Shown in pieces: positions 25,131 to 34,304 of a stretch of DNA of 64,000 nucleotides (positions are counted from its first letter, which is position 1; every line of letters starts with the position of its first letter). The notes beneath the pieces were generated by a model. The model had not been told where the DNA came from. It saw only the letters and a list, made by a program, of their open reading frames with translations, and did no database searches. The DNA is from Serpens sp964410065 (GTDB taxonomy: Bacteria; Pseudomonadota; Gammaproteobacteria; Pseudomonadales; Pseudomonadaceae). Location: contig CAYPFO010000008.1 in the NCBI GenBank assembly GCA_964410065.1, positions 1 to 64,000 on the forward strand, in the 5' to 3' direction. A program made the position numbers and the translations under genes.

Positions 25131-26177
25131 ATGAACAAGACCCTGCTTCTGATGGTTCCCCTGGCGCTGGTCGCCACCTTTGTGGCGCTGCCTTACCTGC
25201 TGCCGTCGCCCGTTCAGGACCTTACAGTGGCTCCAGCCCCGGCGACACAGGCGCCAAAGGTCGCGGCCCACTTGGCCATACCGTCCATTCAGGCCACACC
25301 GGCTGAAATGGTCTCGGCGGGGCGCGTGCTGGCCACCCTGCCCCCCTCGTTCAGCGGCACAGACGTGGATGGTGAGTTCCGAGTCGATGCCGACGGACAA
25401 CTGATCCTCAGCGACGATATTCGACGCATCTTCGATTACTTTCTAGCCGCCACCGGAGAAGAGCCGCTCAGTACCAGCATCGAACGCCTGCAGGCCTATA
25501 TTGCCAGCCAGTTGAAGCCCCCCGCCAAGGACCGGGCCTTGGAATTGCTCGCCCAGTACCTCGATTACAAGACCCAGGTCGCCACTCTTGAGCAGAACCA
25601 GACAGCCCTGACCAGCCTCGACGCTTTGCGGCAACGTGAATTGAATGTCCAGGCTCTACGCACCGGAATTTTTGGCCACGAAGCCCACCAGGCGTTCTTC
25701 GCTCAGGAGGAAGGCTACAACCTGTTCACGCTGCAGCGGTTGGCGATTCAGAACGATCCCTCGCTGAGCAGCGAGGCCAAGGGCCAGGCCATCGACCAAC
25801 TGCGCGCCAGCCTGCCGGAAGAATTGCAGGATGCGGTTTTGCCGCAATTGCAAAACGAGCTGAGTCAGCGCACCGCCGAACTGCAACGCGCCGGCGCGAA
25901 TCCTCAGCAGATTCGCCAATTGCGCCAGCAACTGGTTGGCGCCGAAGCTACCGCCCGCCTGGAAACGCTCGACCAGCGACGCCAGGCCTGGAACCAGCGC
26001 CTGCAGGATTACCTGAGCGAAAAAGCCAAGATCGACAGCCATCCGGGCTTGGCGGTTAGTGACAAGGCTGCCGCCATCGCCCGTCTGGCTGAAGAACGTT
26101 TTGAGGCCAACGAACGGCTGCGCCTGGAAGCCGCTGAACAGGTGCTGCTCGCCCGCAAGGCAGCGGCGCAGGAGTAA
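25131..26177 (+). CDS. lipB: Lipase-specific foldase (Lif)
   Basis: The 348-residue steric chaperone is anchored in the inner membrane by an N-terminal helix (LLLMVPLALVATFVALPYLL) and followed by an Ala/Pro-rich linker. The Lif signature RRIFDYFLAATGE (Rx1x2FDYFLxA) is at about residues 103-115. A long helical, Gln/Arg/Glu-rich part then embraces the lipase. It folds the secreted lipases in the periplasm. The start at 25131 (MNKTLLL) is chosen over ATG 25125 because of the spacing to TTGAG. Serving two lipases with one foldase is expected from its position. Confidence 0.95.
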   Translation: MNKTLLLMVPLALVATFVALPYLLPSPVQDLTVAPAPATQAPKVAAHLAIPSIQATPAEMVSAGRVLATLPPSFSGTDVDGEFRVDADGQLILSDDIRRIFDYFLAATGEEPLSTSIERLQAYIASQLKPPAKDRALELLAQYLDYKTQVATLEQNQTALTSLDALRQRELNVQALRTGIFGHEAHQAFFAQEEGYNLFTLQRLAIQNDPSLSSEAKGQAIDQLRASLPEELQDAVLPQLQNELSQRTAELQRAGANPQQIRQLRQQLVGAEATARLETLDQRRQAWNQRLQDYLSEKAKIDSHPGLAVSDKAAAIARLAEERFEANERLRLEAAEQVLLARKAAAQE

Positions 26178-26254
26178 CGCAACGAGTCCATCGCGTCGTT
26201 TGGCATTGATGTGTCGGCGCGCGATGCCCAATTGGAAATTGCCGATCCTAACGA

Positions 26255-26612
26255 ATAGGGGCGAATTCATTCGCTTGGCACACCGCCCCTCCGGCGGCTG
26301 CGGGGCGGCTGACGCCCGGTGTTGGTCACAGCGGCGGCGTGACTGAAGGTTCTGCGTCAGGCGAATGAATTCGCCCCTACCGGTCTGCGTTCGACCATCA
26401 CCGCAAATCCTGAGTGGCACTCAGCATGGTCTGGAGCCTCCGCGCAGGATGGCGTTGAGCGCAGCGTTACCCATCGCGTTGTGTGCCATTGATGGGTATC
26501 GGCAATGTCAGCGGATACCCCTGAATATCTGCACGCGCCTCAACCTCCAACGGCTGCCTACTGCCAAACTGAAATGGCCAAGCCGAACGTGTAGGGGCGA
26601 ATTCATTCGCCT
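26255..26612. repeat. Second cluster of GGCGAATGAATTCGCC palindromes
   Basis: Cores occur at about 26257-26277, 26357-26381 and 26591-26612 in alternating orientation. Flanking phrases are shared with the array at 1-800 (GCGTCAGGCGAATG, GATGGGTATC, CCCCTCCGGCGGCTGCGGGGCGG twice). There is no gene between the foldase and CopD (26178-26789). Confidence 0.82.
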
Positions 26613-26684
26613 GGCACTGACCCCTCCGGCGGCTGCGGGGCGGCGACGAGCGAGGCGGCTGAAGCCTGGCATTGAACACAGTCC

Positions 26685-26771
26685 GTAGGGTGGATGACAT
26701 TTTATCCACCTTGGCTCCGCTCGGTGGTTCGCCACCCGGTGAAATCGCCACCCGGTGGATCGCCACCCTAC
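26685..26771. repeat. Extragenic repeat, GTAGGGTGGAT family
   Basis: GTAGGGTGGATGACATTTTA and TCCACC are followed by GGTGGTTCGCCACCC, CGGTGAAATCGCCACCC and GGTGGATCGCCACCCTAC. It directly abuts the other repeat family and ends just before the stop of the CopD-like gene. Confidence 0.72.
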
Positions 26772-26789
26772 AGACCTCCGGCTCTATCC

Positions 26790-27230
26790 CTACCAGTGGA
26801 AATAGAACATGCCCTTGGCCAGCACGACGATGCCGAGCATCTGGACAAAGATGGCCCAGTGGATGACCTGCCGGCGCGCGGCGGTCATCCGCCCGCTGCG
26901 CAGCAGAATAGCGACCAAGCCGAAGGTCAGGAACACGCCAATGGCGAGCAGGATCTTCACCATCAGCAGGGTGCCGAAGCTGCTGTTCCACGGAGCGGCC
27001 AGCGAACTGCGATGCTGCCAGGCCAAGGCGATGCCCGCGCCATAGACGAACAGGACCACCCAGTGCAGCACCACACGCAGGCGCTCACCAATGGCCCGCT
27101 GCACCTCGGTCAGACTCTCGGTGCTGATCTGCGGAGTAATCCTGGCCAGCACCAGCACCTCGAAAAACACCGCGCCGATAAACATGATCGCCGCGAGCAG
27201 GTGAACGATGTGCAACAGGGCATACGTCAT
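26790..27230 (-). CDS. CopD-family membrane protein
   Basis: This 146-residue protein has four hydrophobic spans: LLHIVHLLAAIMFIGAVFFEV; VVLHWVVLFVYGAGIAL; LLMVKILLAIGVFLTFGLV; IHWAIFVQMLGIVVLA. Conserved His residues sit in the first, second and fourth spans, typical of small CopD/YebZ-like proteins that may bind heme or copper. No copC or other copper gene is adjacent, so a role in copper uptake is not assured. It precedes hemN on the same strand with a gap of about 55 bases. Confidence 0.8.
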   Translation of the reverse strand: MTYALLHIVHLLAAIMFIGAVFFEVLVLARITPQISTESLTEVQRAIGERLRVVLHWVVLFVYGAGIALAWQHRSSLAAPWNSSFGTLLMVKILLAIGVFLTFGLVAILLRSGRMTAARRQVIHWAIFVQMLGIVVLAKGMFYFHW

Positions 27231-27285
27231 GGACTCTCCACTGGCCGCTTACTCAGGTGAGAGCGGCCCTGCGGTCTAACCAGTT

Positions 27286-28674
27286 TTATACGGTGCGCGA
27301 GTAGCGCACGGTCTGCTCGCCACCCAGGTAGGCGTCGAACGCCATAGCCACGTTGCGCATCATCAGATGCCCTTGGGGCAGCAGGACCAACGCGTCGTCG
27401 TGAAGCTCCAGCAGGCCATCGCCGACGAACTCATCCAGTTGGGCCAGGGCATCGGCGAAGTATTCGCGGAAAACGATGCCGTGGCCGGCCTCGAACTTGG
27501 CGAACTCGATGCGACCATGGCACATCAGCTCCATGATCAGCTCACGGCGCAGGCGGTCATCATCACTCAACCGATAGCCGCGCTGCACTGGCAGCATGCC
27601 TTCGTCCAGGCGTGCGTAATACTGGGATAGCAGCTTGACGCTCTGGCTGTAGCTATCGCCGACCTTGCCGATGGACGACACGCCCAGGCCGATCAGATCG
27701 CAATCGGCATGGGTGGAGTAGCCTTGAAAGTTGCGCTGCAGCGTACCGTTGGCCTGGGCCAGGGAGAGTTCGTCCTCCGGCAGGGCGAAGTGGTCCATGC
27801 CGATATACACGTAGCCCGCTGCAGTGAGGCGCTGGATAGTCAGCTCCAGCAGCTCCAGTTTCCGCTCGGGCGGCGGCATGTCTTCGGGGCGAATCAGGCG
27901 CTGGGCACGCACCCGCTCGGGCAGGTGCGCGTAGCTGTAGGCCGCGATGCGGTCCGGGCGCAGGGCGATGATTTTGCTCAGAGTGGTATCGAAGCTGGCC
28001 ACGGTCTGCAAGGGCAAGCCGTAGATCAGATCAACGCTGATGGATTTGAAGCGCGCTTGGCGTGCCGCTTCGACCAGCTCACGCACCTGCTCCTCACTCT
28101 GGACGCGGTTGACCGCGGCCTGCACGTCCGCGTCGAAATCCTGCACGCCGAAACTCAGCCGGTTGAATCCCTGCTGACGCAGCGTGTGGATGCGCTCAGG
28201 GCTGATGGTGCGCGGATCAACCTCGATGGAAAACTCGTGATTGTCGCTGTCGTCCATATTGAACGCGTCGTGCAGCGCGTCCATTACCTCGCCCAGTTGC
28301 TCGCTGGTCAGGTAGGTGGGCGTACCACCCCCGAAGTGCAGCTGCGTCAGCAGGCGGCGGCTGTCGAACAGTTCGGCCTGCAGGGCGATCTCGCGCTTGA
28401 GATAGTCCAGGTATTCAACGGCCCGATGGGTCTTCTGGGTGATGATCTTGTTGCACGCGCAGTAGTAGCACAGGCTCTGGCAGAACGGGATATGGATATA
28501 CACCGATAGCGGCTTGGGCGCTGCCACCTGATTACTGGCCTGTGCAGCCTGGCGGTAGTCGTCCACGGCAAAGGCTTCGTGGAACTGCGGCGCGGTGGGA
28601 TAGGAGGTATAGCGCGGGCCGGGACGGTCATATTTTTCGACCAGAGCGCGATTGAAACTCAGCATGGGGTCCAC
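27286..28674 (-). CDS. hemN: Oxygen-independent coproporphyrinogen III dehydrogenase
   Basis: The 462-residue radical SAM enzyme decarboxylates coproporphyrinogen III to protoporphyrinogen IX without oxygen. The cluster motif is FCQSLCYYCACN (CxxxCxxC). Other HemN features are GPRYTSYPTA, LHFGGGTPTYL, SIEVDPRTI, RLSFGVQDF and YGLPLQT. The GTG at 28674 has GAGGTG 8 bases upstream; an ATG 9 bases later is the alternative. An ANR/FNR box at 28838-28851 suggests induction at low oxygen. Confidence 0.95.
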   Translation of the reverse strand: MDPMLSFNRALVEKYDRPGPRYTSYPTAPQFHEAFAVDDYRQAAQASNQVAAPKPLSVYIHIPFCQSLCYYCACNKIITQKTHRAVEYLDYLKREIALQAELFDSRRLLTQLHFGGGTPTYLTSEQLGEVMDALHDAFNMDDSDNHEFSIEVDPRTISPERIHTLRQQGFNRLSFGVQDFDADVQAAVNRVQSEEQVRELVEAARQARFKSISVDLIYGLPLQTVASFDTTLSKIIALRPDRIAAYSYAHLPERVRAQRLIRPEDMPPPERKLELLELTIQRLTAAGYVYIGMDHFALPEDELSLAQANGTLQRNFQGYSTHADCDLIGLGVSSIGKVGDSYSQSVKLLSQYYARLDEGMLPVQRGYRLSDDDRLRRELIMELMCHGRIEFAKFEAGHGIVFREYFADALAQLDEFVGDGLLELHDDALVLLPQGHLMMRNVAMAFDAYLGGEQTVRYSRTV

Positions 28675-28837
28675 GTTCGAGCCACCTCATCAAATCGTTT
28701 GGAACGTCGACGCTGCGTTTTGCGCCATGGAGCGGCCAAAGTCTTGCGTCGATCGAGCATGTCACCAGGTCAACATAGGCCTGACCTGGGACGCCTCAGG
28801 ATGGGCTGCACAGTACAGACTGGCGACACAGCTGGAA

Positions 28838-28851
28838 TTGACCACGATCAA
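28838..28851 (-). promoter_or_regulatory. ANR/FNR-type box upstream of hemN
   Basis: TTGAC-CACG-ATCAA matches the TTGAT-N4-ATCAA consensus at 9 of 10 fixed positions. It lies 164 bases upstream of the hemN start in the nadA-hemN gap, the only intergenic region that could hold the hemN promoter. Regulation of hemN by ANR is known in pseudomonads. Confidence 0.65.
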
Positions 28852-28925
28852 GGGTGTGGCTTGCCTGGCCTGACGGGCGCGTCTATCAGGACCGGCGCCC
28901 GTCGGGTCATCGAACCGCTTGCGAA

Positions 28926-29984
28926 TCAGGCGTTGCCAGCCAGGGCGAGGCGCGCAGCCTGGGTGAAATCGAGCATGCGCTTGAGCGGCTTCACCGCCTT
29001 GGGAATCAGGGCAGCATCCACGAGGATTTCGTTACTGCCGGTACGCAACGACTGCAGCATGCGTTCCAGGGTATTCATGGCCATCCACGGGCAGTGCGCG
29101 CAGCTGCGGCAGGTAGCACCGCTACCGGCCGTGGGCGCCTCGATGAACTGCTTGCCAGGACACAGCTGCTGCATCTTGTAGAAGATGCCCCGATCAGTGG
29201 CGACGATGAACATCTCATTGGGCAGGGTCTGCGCCGCCTTGATCAACTGGCTGGTGGAGCCCACCGCATCGGCCAGTTCGATCACCGCTTCAGGCGACTC
29301 GGGATGCACCAACACAGCCGCCTGCGGGTACAACGCCTTCATATCCGCCAGCTGCTTGGACTTGAACTCTTCGTGAACGATGCAAGCCCCTTCCCACAGC
29401 AGCATGTCGGCGCCGGTTTCACGCTGGATATAGCGACCCAGGTGTTGATCCGGTGCCCAGAGGATGGTCTCGCCGTTGTCCATCAGGCTTTCGACGATTT
29501 CCAATGCGCAACTGGAGGTCACCACCCAGTCGGCACGCGCCTTCACGGCCGCCGAGGTATTGGCGTACACCACCACGGTGCGCTCAGGGTGCTGATCGCA
29601 AAATGCCGAAAACTCATCCACCGGACAGCCCAGGTCCAGCGAACAAGTCGCTTCCAGAGTCGGCATCAAGATGCGTTTTTCGGGGTTGAGAATTTTGGCG
29701 GTTTCGCCCATGAACTTGACACCGGCTACCACCAGCGTCTGCGCCGGATGCTGGCTGCCGAAACGGGCCATTTCCAGCGAATCGGCCACACAGCCGCCGG
29801 TTTCTTCAGCCAGCGCCTGCAGCACCGGATCGCAGTAATAGTGAGCGACCAGTACCGCATTCTGCTTCTTCAGTTCGGCGGCGATATCCTGGCGATAAGC
29901 GTCCTCCTCGGCGGGCGACAGCGGCTTGGGCTGCTTGGCGTCGAGATGGGCTTGAACCAAAATGCGTTCGGAGACATGAGACAT
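28926..29984 (-). CDS. nadA: Quinolinate synthase A
   Basis: The 352-residue 4Fe-4S enzyme condenses iminoaspartate and dihydroxyacetone phosphate to quinolinate for NAD synthesis. Motifs seen: VLVAHYYCDPVLQALAEETGG, GVKFMGETAKILNPEKRILMP, the cluster cysteines in DLGCP and RSCAHCPWM, and YANTSAAVKARADWVVTSS. Length is normal. It is transcribed alone toward hemN. Confidence 0.95.
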   Translation of the reverse strand: MSHVSERILVQAHLDAKQPKPLSPAEEDAYRQDIAAELKKQNAVLVAHYYCDPVLQALAEETGGCVADSLEMARFGSQHPAQTLVVAGVKFMGETAKILNPEKRILMPTLEATCSLDLGCPVDEFSAFCDQHPERTVVVYANTSAAVKARADWVVTSSCALEIVESLMDNGETILWAPDQHLGRYIQRETGADMLLWEGACIVHEEFKSKQLADMKALYPQAAVLVHPESPEAVIELADAVGSTSQLIKAAQTLPNEMFIVATDRGIFYKMQQLCPGKQFIEAPTAGSGATCRSCAHCPWMAMNTLERMLQSLRTGSNEILVDAALIPKAVKPLKRMLDFTQAARLALAGNA

Positions 29985-30145
29985 AATTGCGGGACCTGCT
30001 GATACTGCGGTGCGGAAAGCGAGTATACACCGCCCCTCTACAACAGCCGAACCAGGGCAGTGAGATACTGCGCATACGAAAAAGCCGGAGAATTACCCTC
30101 TCAGGTCATTTTCCGGCTTCTTGCTTCCTCTGCAAGAGGAACAAT

Positions 30146-30221
<76 letters not shown>

Positions 30222-30299
30222 GATGATGCCTTTGCCACTGATCACTTTACTTCTTCAAGAATCCAACCGCTCTTGAAGGCACTTCCACACCGTTGGAAG

Positions 30300-30375
<76 letters not shown>

Positions 30376-30626
30376 CAACGGCGTTGCATGATAATGATTT
30401 CACTCAGCAATTCAAGAAAATTGTGAAAAAAATCATAGGTATCCCGGGGCTCGGTCTTCCCTGCCACAGCAAAGCCCTCTGCTGCGCCCCACTTTGTCGC
30501 ACTACGGCCTTCCATCATCAACCATAGTCGACTCCCAGCCACGGGCTGACACTGATCGTTGTGTTGTTTGAAAGCCCTTCGCAGAGCCATAAACACCCAG
30601 CGCTGCCTTGCCTTCAGACCCAACAT

Positions 30627-30657
30627 AAAAAAACCCGCGGCTGGCGCGGGCTTTTTT
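30627..30657 (-). terminator. Terminator after the tol-pal-cpoB operon
   Basis: CCCGCG - CCAGC - CGCGGG on the minus strand is followed by TTTTTTT, starting 18 bases after the cpoB stop. It is flanked by A/T runs on both sides and so may act in both directions. The 30376-30626 stretch beyond it contains no convincing gene. Confidence 0.88.
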
Positions 30658-30674
30658 TGGGAGGGGTGCGTATG

Positions 30675-31469
30675 TCAGCGCAGGTTATCCAGATCCCGCT
30701 GCGCCAACTTCGCGGCTGAACTCCCAGGATACTGGGCGATCACCTGCTGCAAAGCCGTTCTAGCTTTATCGATATTGCCCAGGCGGCGCTCGACGTCAGC
30801 CAATTTGTATAACGAATCTGGCACCTTGTTATGTTTGGGATAAGCATGGCTCACCTTGGCAAAGGCCTGCCCGGCTTCTTCCAGCCTGCCTTGAACCAGG
30901 CTCACTTCACCCAGCCAATACTGTGCATTGCCGGCATAACGGCTGTTCGGATATTGTCGCAGAAAGGCATTGAATGCCTGATCAGCCTTGGCGAAGTCCT
31001 TGGATTTGATCAAGTCGAAGGCAGCGTCGTAGTACAGCTTTTCCTTCTCTGGGTCCGCTGGCGCCGCGTCGGCCGGCTCCGAGGCCGGGGTGCCATTGGC
31101 GACTGTTTCACCTATGGCCGTTCGATTTGAGGCAGCTCCGGCACTTTCTGAAATGCGCCGATCGAGCTCCTGATAACGCTCCAGGCTTTCCTGTTTCAGG
31201 CGCTGGATTTCATACTGCTGCTCTTCGATCATGCCGCGCAGACTGGCAAGCTCTTCCTGCATCTGCTGCAGCTGAATGAACAGTCCGCCCTGTGCCGAGG
31301 GAGGGACGGTCATCCCTCCCCCGACATAGGCATCGCGGGCGCCGCTTGCGGTGGGCAAGGGAGGAAGCCTGCCGTAGCTGGCTCCCCCTTCCACCACGGG
31401 TACTTGAGCCATGACCGCCAGCGGAAAGCTGGCAACCAGGGCAATCAATACGTGACGGCACTTACCCAT
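30675..31469 (-). CDS. cpoB: Cell division coordinator CpoB (YbgF)
   Basis: The 264-residue periplasmic protein has signal peptide ...ALVASFPLAVMA, a coiled-coil trimerisation region (about 60-110: LFIQLQQMQEELASLRGMIEEQ) and a C-terminal TPR domain (about 140-262: YYDAAFDLIKSKDFAKADQAF, ANAQYWLGEVSLVQG, LYKLADVERRLGN). CpoB links the Tol-Pal machine to peptidoglycan synthesis at the septum. It ends the tolQRAB-pal-cpoB operon, 5 bases after the pal stop. Confidence 0.95.
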   Translation of the reverse strand: MGKCRHVLIALVASFPLAVMAQVPVVEGGASYGRLPPLPTASGARDAYVGGGMTVPPSAQGGLFIQLQQMQEELASLRGMIEEQQYEIQRLKQESLERYQELDRRISESAGAASNRTAIGETVANGTPASEPADAAPADPEKEKLYYDAAFDLIKSKDFAKADQAFNAFLRQYPNSRYAGNAQYWLGEVSLVQGRLEEAGQAFAKVSHAYPKHNKVPDSLYKLADVERRLGNIDKARTALQQVIAQYPGSSAAKLAQRDLDNLR

Positions 31470-31474
31470 GACTA

Positions 31475-31993
31475 TTACTTACGCAGTTCGACGCGACGGT
31501 TCTGGGACCAGGACTGCTCGTCGCTGCCGGTAGCAACCGGACGCTCTTCGCCGTAGGACACCAGTTCCAGCTGAGCCGGGGAAACACCTTGCAGAACCAA
31601 GTAACGCTGAACGGCAGCGGAACGACGCTCGCCCAGGGCCATGTTGTATTCGCGGGTGCCGCGCTCGTCGGTGTGACCTTCCAGAACTACACGCACGCCG
31701 GAGTTCTGCAGAACCTTGGCATGGGCATCCAGAGCGCGCATGGCTTCCGGCTTCAGATCCGAGCTGTCGTATTCGAAGTAGAAGGTGGTGATAGCACGCA
31801 GAGCGGCTTCTGCATCCTGAGCAGCGGTGTCGAAACCGTTGGTTTCGATAGCATTGGTGTTCGCGTCGGTTGCATAACCAGCGTCTTGGTCAGTGGTTTC
31901 ACCGGCGGTGTCACCGCCTTGCGAAGCACAACCAGCAGCAACAGCCATGGCCAGAGCCAGAGCAGCGAACTTACCAAACTTCAGCATTTCCAT
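31475..31993 (-). CDS. pal: Peptidoglycan-associated lipoprotein
   Basis: The 172-residue outer-membrane lipoprotein has lipobox VAAGC (lipidated Cys at 22) and an OmpA-like C-terminal domain with FYFEYDSSDLKPEA, VVLEGHTDERGTREYNMALGERRS and SYGEERP. It binds peptidoglycan and TolB, holding the outer membrane to the wall. MEMLKFGKFAALALA matches the pseudomonad OprL start exactly in style. It is separated from tolB by 53 bases, within the same operon. Confidence 0.97.
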   Translation of the reverse strand: MEMLKFGKFAALALAMAVAAGCASQGGDTAGETTDQDAGYATDANTNAIETNGFDTAAQDAEAALRAITTFYFEYDSSDLKPEAMRALDAHAKVLQNSGVRVVLEGHTDERGTREYNMALGERRSAAVQRYLVLQGVSPAQLELVSYGEERPVATGSDEQSWSQNRRVELRK

Positions 31994-32046
31994 TTTAAAA
32001 ACCCCAGTTTTACGAGTGATTGAAAGGAGAACAAAGTGACGCCATG

Positions 32047-33345
32047 TCAGTTCAGGTAAGGAGACCAGGAAGGTTCTCTAACTTCCCCCTGTGCGGTGGG
32101 AAGTGGCAGCCTGACTCGTCCATTGATGGAAACGAGCATTAAAACCTCGCGTCCTTGCCGACGAGTGGCGTAGGTTAGCATGGTGCCATTAGGCGCAACA
32201 GTAGGCGACTCATCCAGCGTCGTATCTGAGAGAATGCGCAAGTTTCCACGCTGCAAATCCTGTGCGGCCACCTTGAAATTCGTATAGCCGTCCTGGCGAT
32301 GGATCATTACCAGCGTCTTTTCATCGGCCGACAATTTCGGGTTGGCGTTGTAATTGCCTACGAACGTGACCCGCTCCGCCGCATTGCTGCCGATGCGCTG
32401 TTTGTAGATTTGCGGACGGCCTGCGCGATCAGACGTGAAATATAACGTTTGCCCATCGCGGCCCCAGAAAGGCTCGGTGTCGATGGCGTAATGGTTGGTG
32501 ACCCGCTGCAACTGACGGGATGCCAGATCCATCACGTAGATTTCCGGATTGCCGTCTTTGGAGAGGACAAAGGCCAGTCGATTGCCGTCGGGCGAAAATG
32601 CCGGTGCGCCATTCAACCCCTCAAAATTAGTGATCTGCTCGCGCCGCCCGGTGTCGACGTGCTGAATGAAGATCCTCGGGCGCTTCTGCTCGAAAGAGAC
32701 ATAGGCAATACGTTTGCCATCCGGCGCATAGCGCGGCGACAGGATCGGTTCGCGGGACTGCAACAGGGTCACAGCACGGGCGCCATCGTAGTCGGAGCGT
32801 TGCAGGGTGTAGCGCGTATTGGTTGTCCCCAGCCGCTCGGCCGTCACGTAAAGCAGACGAGTCGAGAACGCGCCCTTGGTGCCTGTGAGTTTTTCAAAGG
32901 CCTGGTCCGCAACATGGTGCGCCATGTCGCGCAACTGCGCATTGGTTCCCGTCACGCTGCCCGCCAGCAACTGCTGCTGGGTCGTCACGTTGAACAGGGC
33001 GAACTGCACCTGCAAGCGGCCGCTCACCGGCACCAGGCTGCCTAGCAACACATATTGCGCACCCAGTGCCTGCCAATCGCGATAAATGATCTCATCCGCA
33101 CGGGCCGGCAGACTGATCATGTTCTGCCGTGGAATGGGCTCGAAGATGCCGGAATTGCGCAGGTCATTGCCAATAATGCTGGCCATGTCCTCGGGAAGAA
33201 CGGTGCTGCCTTCCCAGCCGAAGGGCACGACCGCAATCGGCGTCGCACGGTCGGTCCCGCTGGTGATCAGCAGCGGGTCAGCTGCATGCACAGTGCCAGC
33301 CAGCAGAGCCAGGCCCAGCAAGGCGACACGAATCAGGCTATTCAC
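32047..33345 (-). CDS. tolB: Tol-Pal system beta-propeller protein TolB
   Basis: The 432-residue periplasmic protein has a signal peptide ending TVHA, an N-terminal alpha/beta domain and a six-bladed beta-propeller with repeated SPDGxRIAYVS-type blades (LSPRYAPDGKRIAYVSFE, GAPAFSPDGNRLAFVLSKDG, TEPFWGRDGQTLYFTSDRAG). It shuttles between Pal and TolA. Its ATG overlaps the tolA stop by 4 bases. Confidence 0.97.
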   Translation of the reverse strand: MNSLIRVALLGLALLAGTVHAADPLLITSGTDRATPIAVVPFGWEGSTVLPEDMASIIGNDLRNSGIFEPIPRQNMISLPARADEIIYRDWQALGAQYVLLGSLVPVSGRLQVQFALFNVTTQQQLLAGSVTGTNAQLRDMAHHVADQAFEKLTGTKGAFSTRLLYVTAERLGTTNTRYTLQRSDYDGARAVTLLQSREPILSPRYAPDGKRIAYVSFEQKRPRIFIQHVDTGRREQITNFEGLNGAPAFSPDGNRLAFVLSKDGNPEIYVMDLASRQLQRVTNHYAIDTEPFWGRDGQTLYFTSDRAGRPQIYKQRIGSNAAERVTFVGNYNANPKLSADEKTLVMIHRQDGYTNFKVAAQDLQRGNLRILSDTTLDESPTVAPNGTMLTYATRRQGREVLMLVSINGRVRLPLPTAQGEVREPSWSPYLN

Positions 33346-34304
33346 GGACTCAAATCCTCCGGCTTGAAGATAATGCGGCGCTTGCGGTACAGCGACTCGA
33401 AAAGCCCGCTGTCCAGTGTCTGAATTTCTGGAATACGTCCAACGCTGCGTACGGCGGCGACGGCCGAGTTGTCAAAGGCAGGATCGCCACTGGTACGCGT
33501 GACGCCGGCGTTGCTGATGGTGCCATCGGGCAGCATTTCGATCAGCAACTCGACACTCATACCCTGGCGTGCCGATGGCGGACGCCGCCATTGCTGGCTG
33601 ATCAGGTTGATGATCAAGTCATCGATGCTACCCGTCACCTGCTGCGCATGAAGATCGGCCTTGGCTTGGGCGCGCCGGGTATCTTCAGCAAGAAGCTCGG
33701 CCAGCGCCTGGGCTTTCTTGTCTTCTTCGGCCTTGCGCTTTGCATCTTCCGCAGCTTCTTTCTTGGCGGCTTCTGCAGCAGCTTTCTTCTCGGCTGCCTG
33801 GGCGGCCTTTTTCTTTTCAGCCTCGGCGGCGGCTTTTTTCTTCGCCTCTTCGGCAGCTTTCTGCTTGGCCTGATCCTCGGCCTTTTTCATGGCAACTTCA
33901 GCTGCACGCTTTTGTTCAGCCGCTTTGGCCTCGGCCGCCTTGCGCGCTGCGGCCTTCTTGGTCTCATCTGCCTTTCGAGCATCTTCAGCGCGTTTTTGTT
34001 CCGCCTGCTTGGCGGCGGCCACACGCTGCTCTTCGGCCTTGCGCTGCGCCAACTGCTCCATTTCAAACTCCCGGGCCGCGGTCTTTTGCGCTTCCCCAGC
34101 TGTCTTTTGTGGGGTCTGGGTTTCGGCCTGGCTCTGGGATTTCAGTTGATACAGGGTGGCCTGCACGATAGGCCGTGAAGGCGGCAAATCCGGGGTTCGC
34201 GAAAAGCTGACAAACAGCAAGGCGAACATCAGGGCGTGCAGAGACACGGCCCAGATCACCGGCCAAAAATAGCTCTGCGAAGCCGAGCGCGGGAGCTGGT
34301 GCAT
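33342..34304 (-). CDS. tolA: Tol-Pal system protein TolA
   Basis: The 320-residue protein has an N-terminal membrane anchor (about 12-35), a long Ala/Lys/Glu-rich helical domain (about 55-225, with AAEAKAAEQKRAAE and AEEAKKKAAAEAEKKK) and a C-terminal globular domain starting near GSIDDLIINLI. It spans the periplasm and transmits the proton-motive force from TolQR to TolB-Pal. The start overlaps the tolR stop. Confidence 0.97.
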   Translation of the reverse strand: MHQLPRSASQSYFWPVIWAVSLHALMFALLFVSFSRTPDLPPSRPIVQATLYQLKSQSQAETQTPQKTAGEAQKTAAREFEMEQLAQRKAEEQRVAAAKQAEQKRAEDARKADETKKAAARKAAEAKAAEQKRAAEVAMKKAEDQAKQKAAEEAKKKAAAEAEKKKAAQAAEKKAAAEAAKKEAAEDAKRKAEEDKKAQALAELLAEDTRRAQAKADLHAQQVTGSIDDLIINLISQQWRRPPSARQGMSVELLIEMLPDGTISNAGVTRTSGDPAFDNSAVAAVRSVGRIPEIQTLDSGLFESLYRKRRIIFKPEDLSP

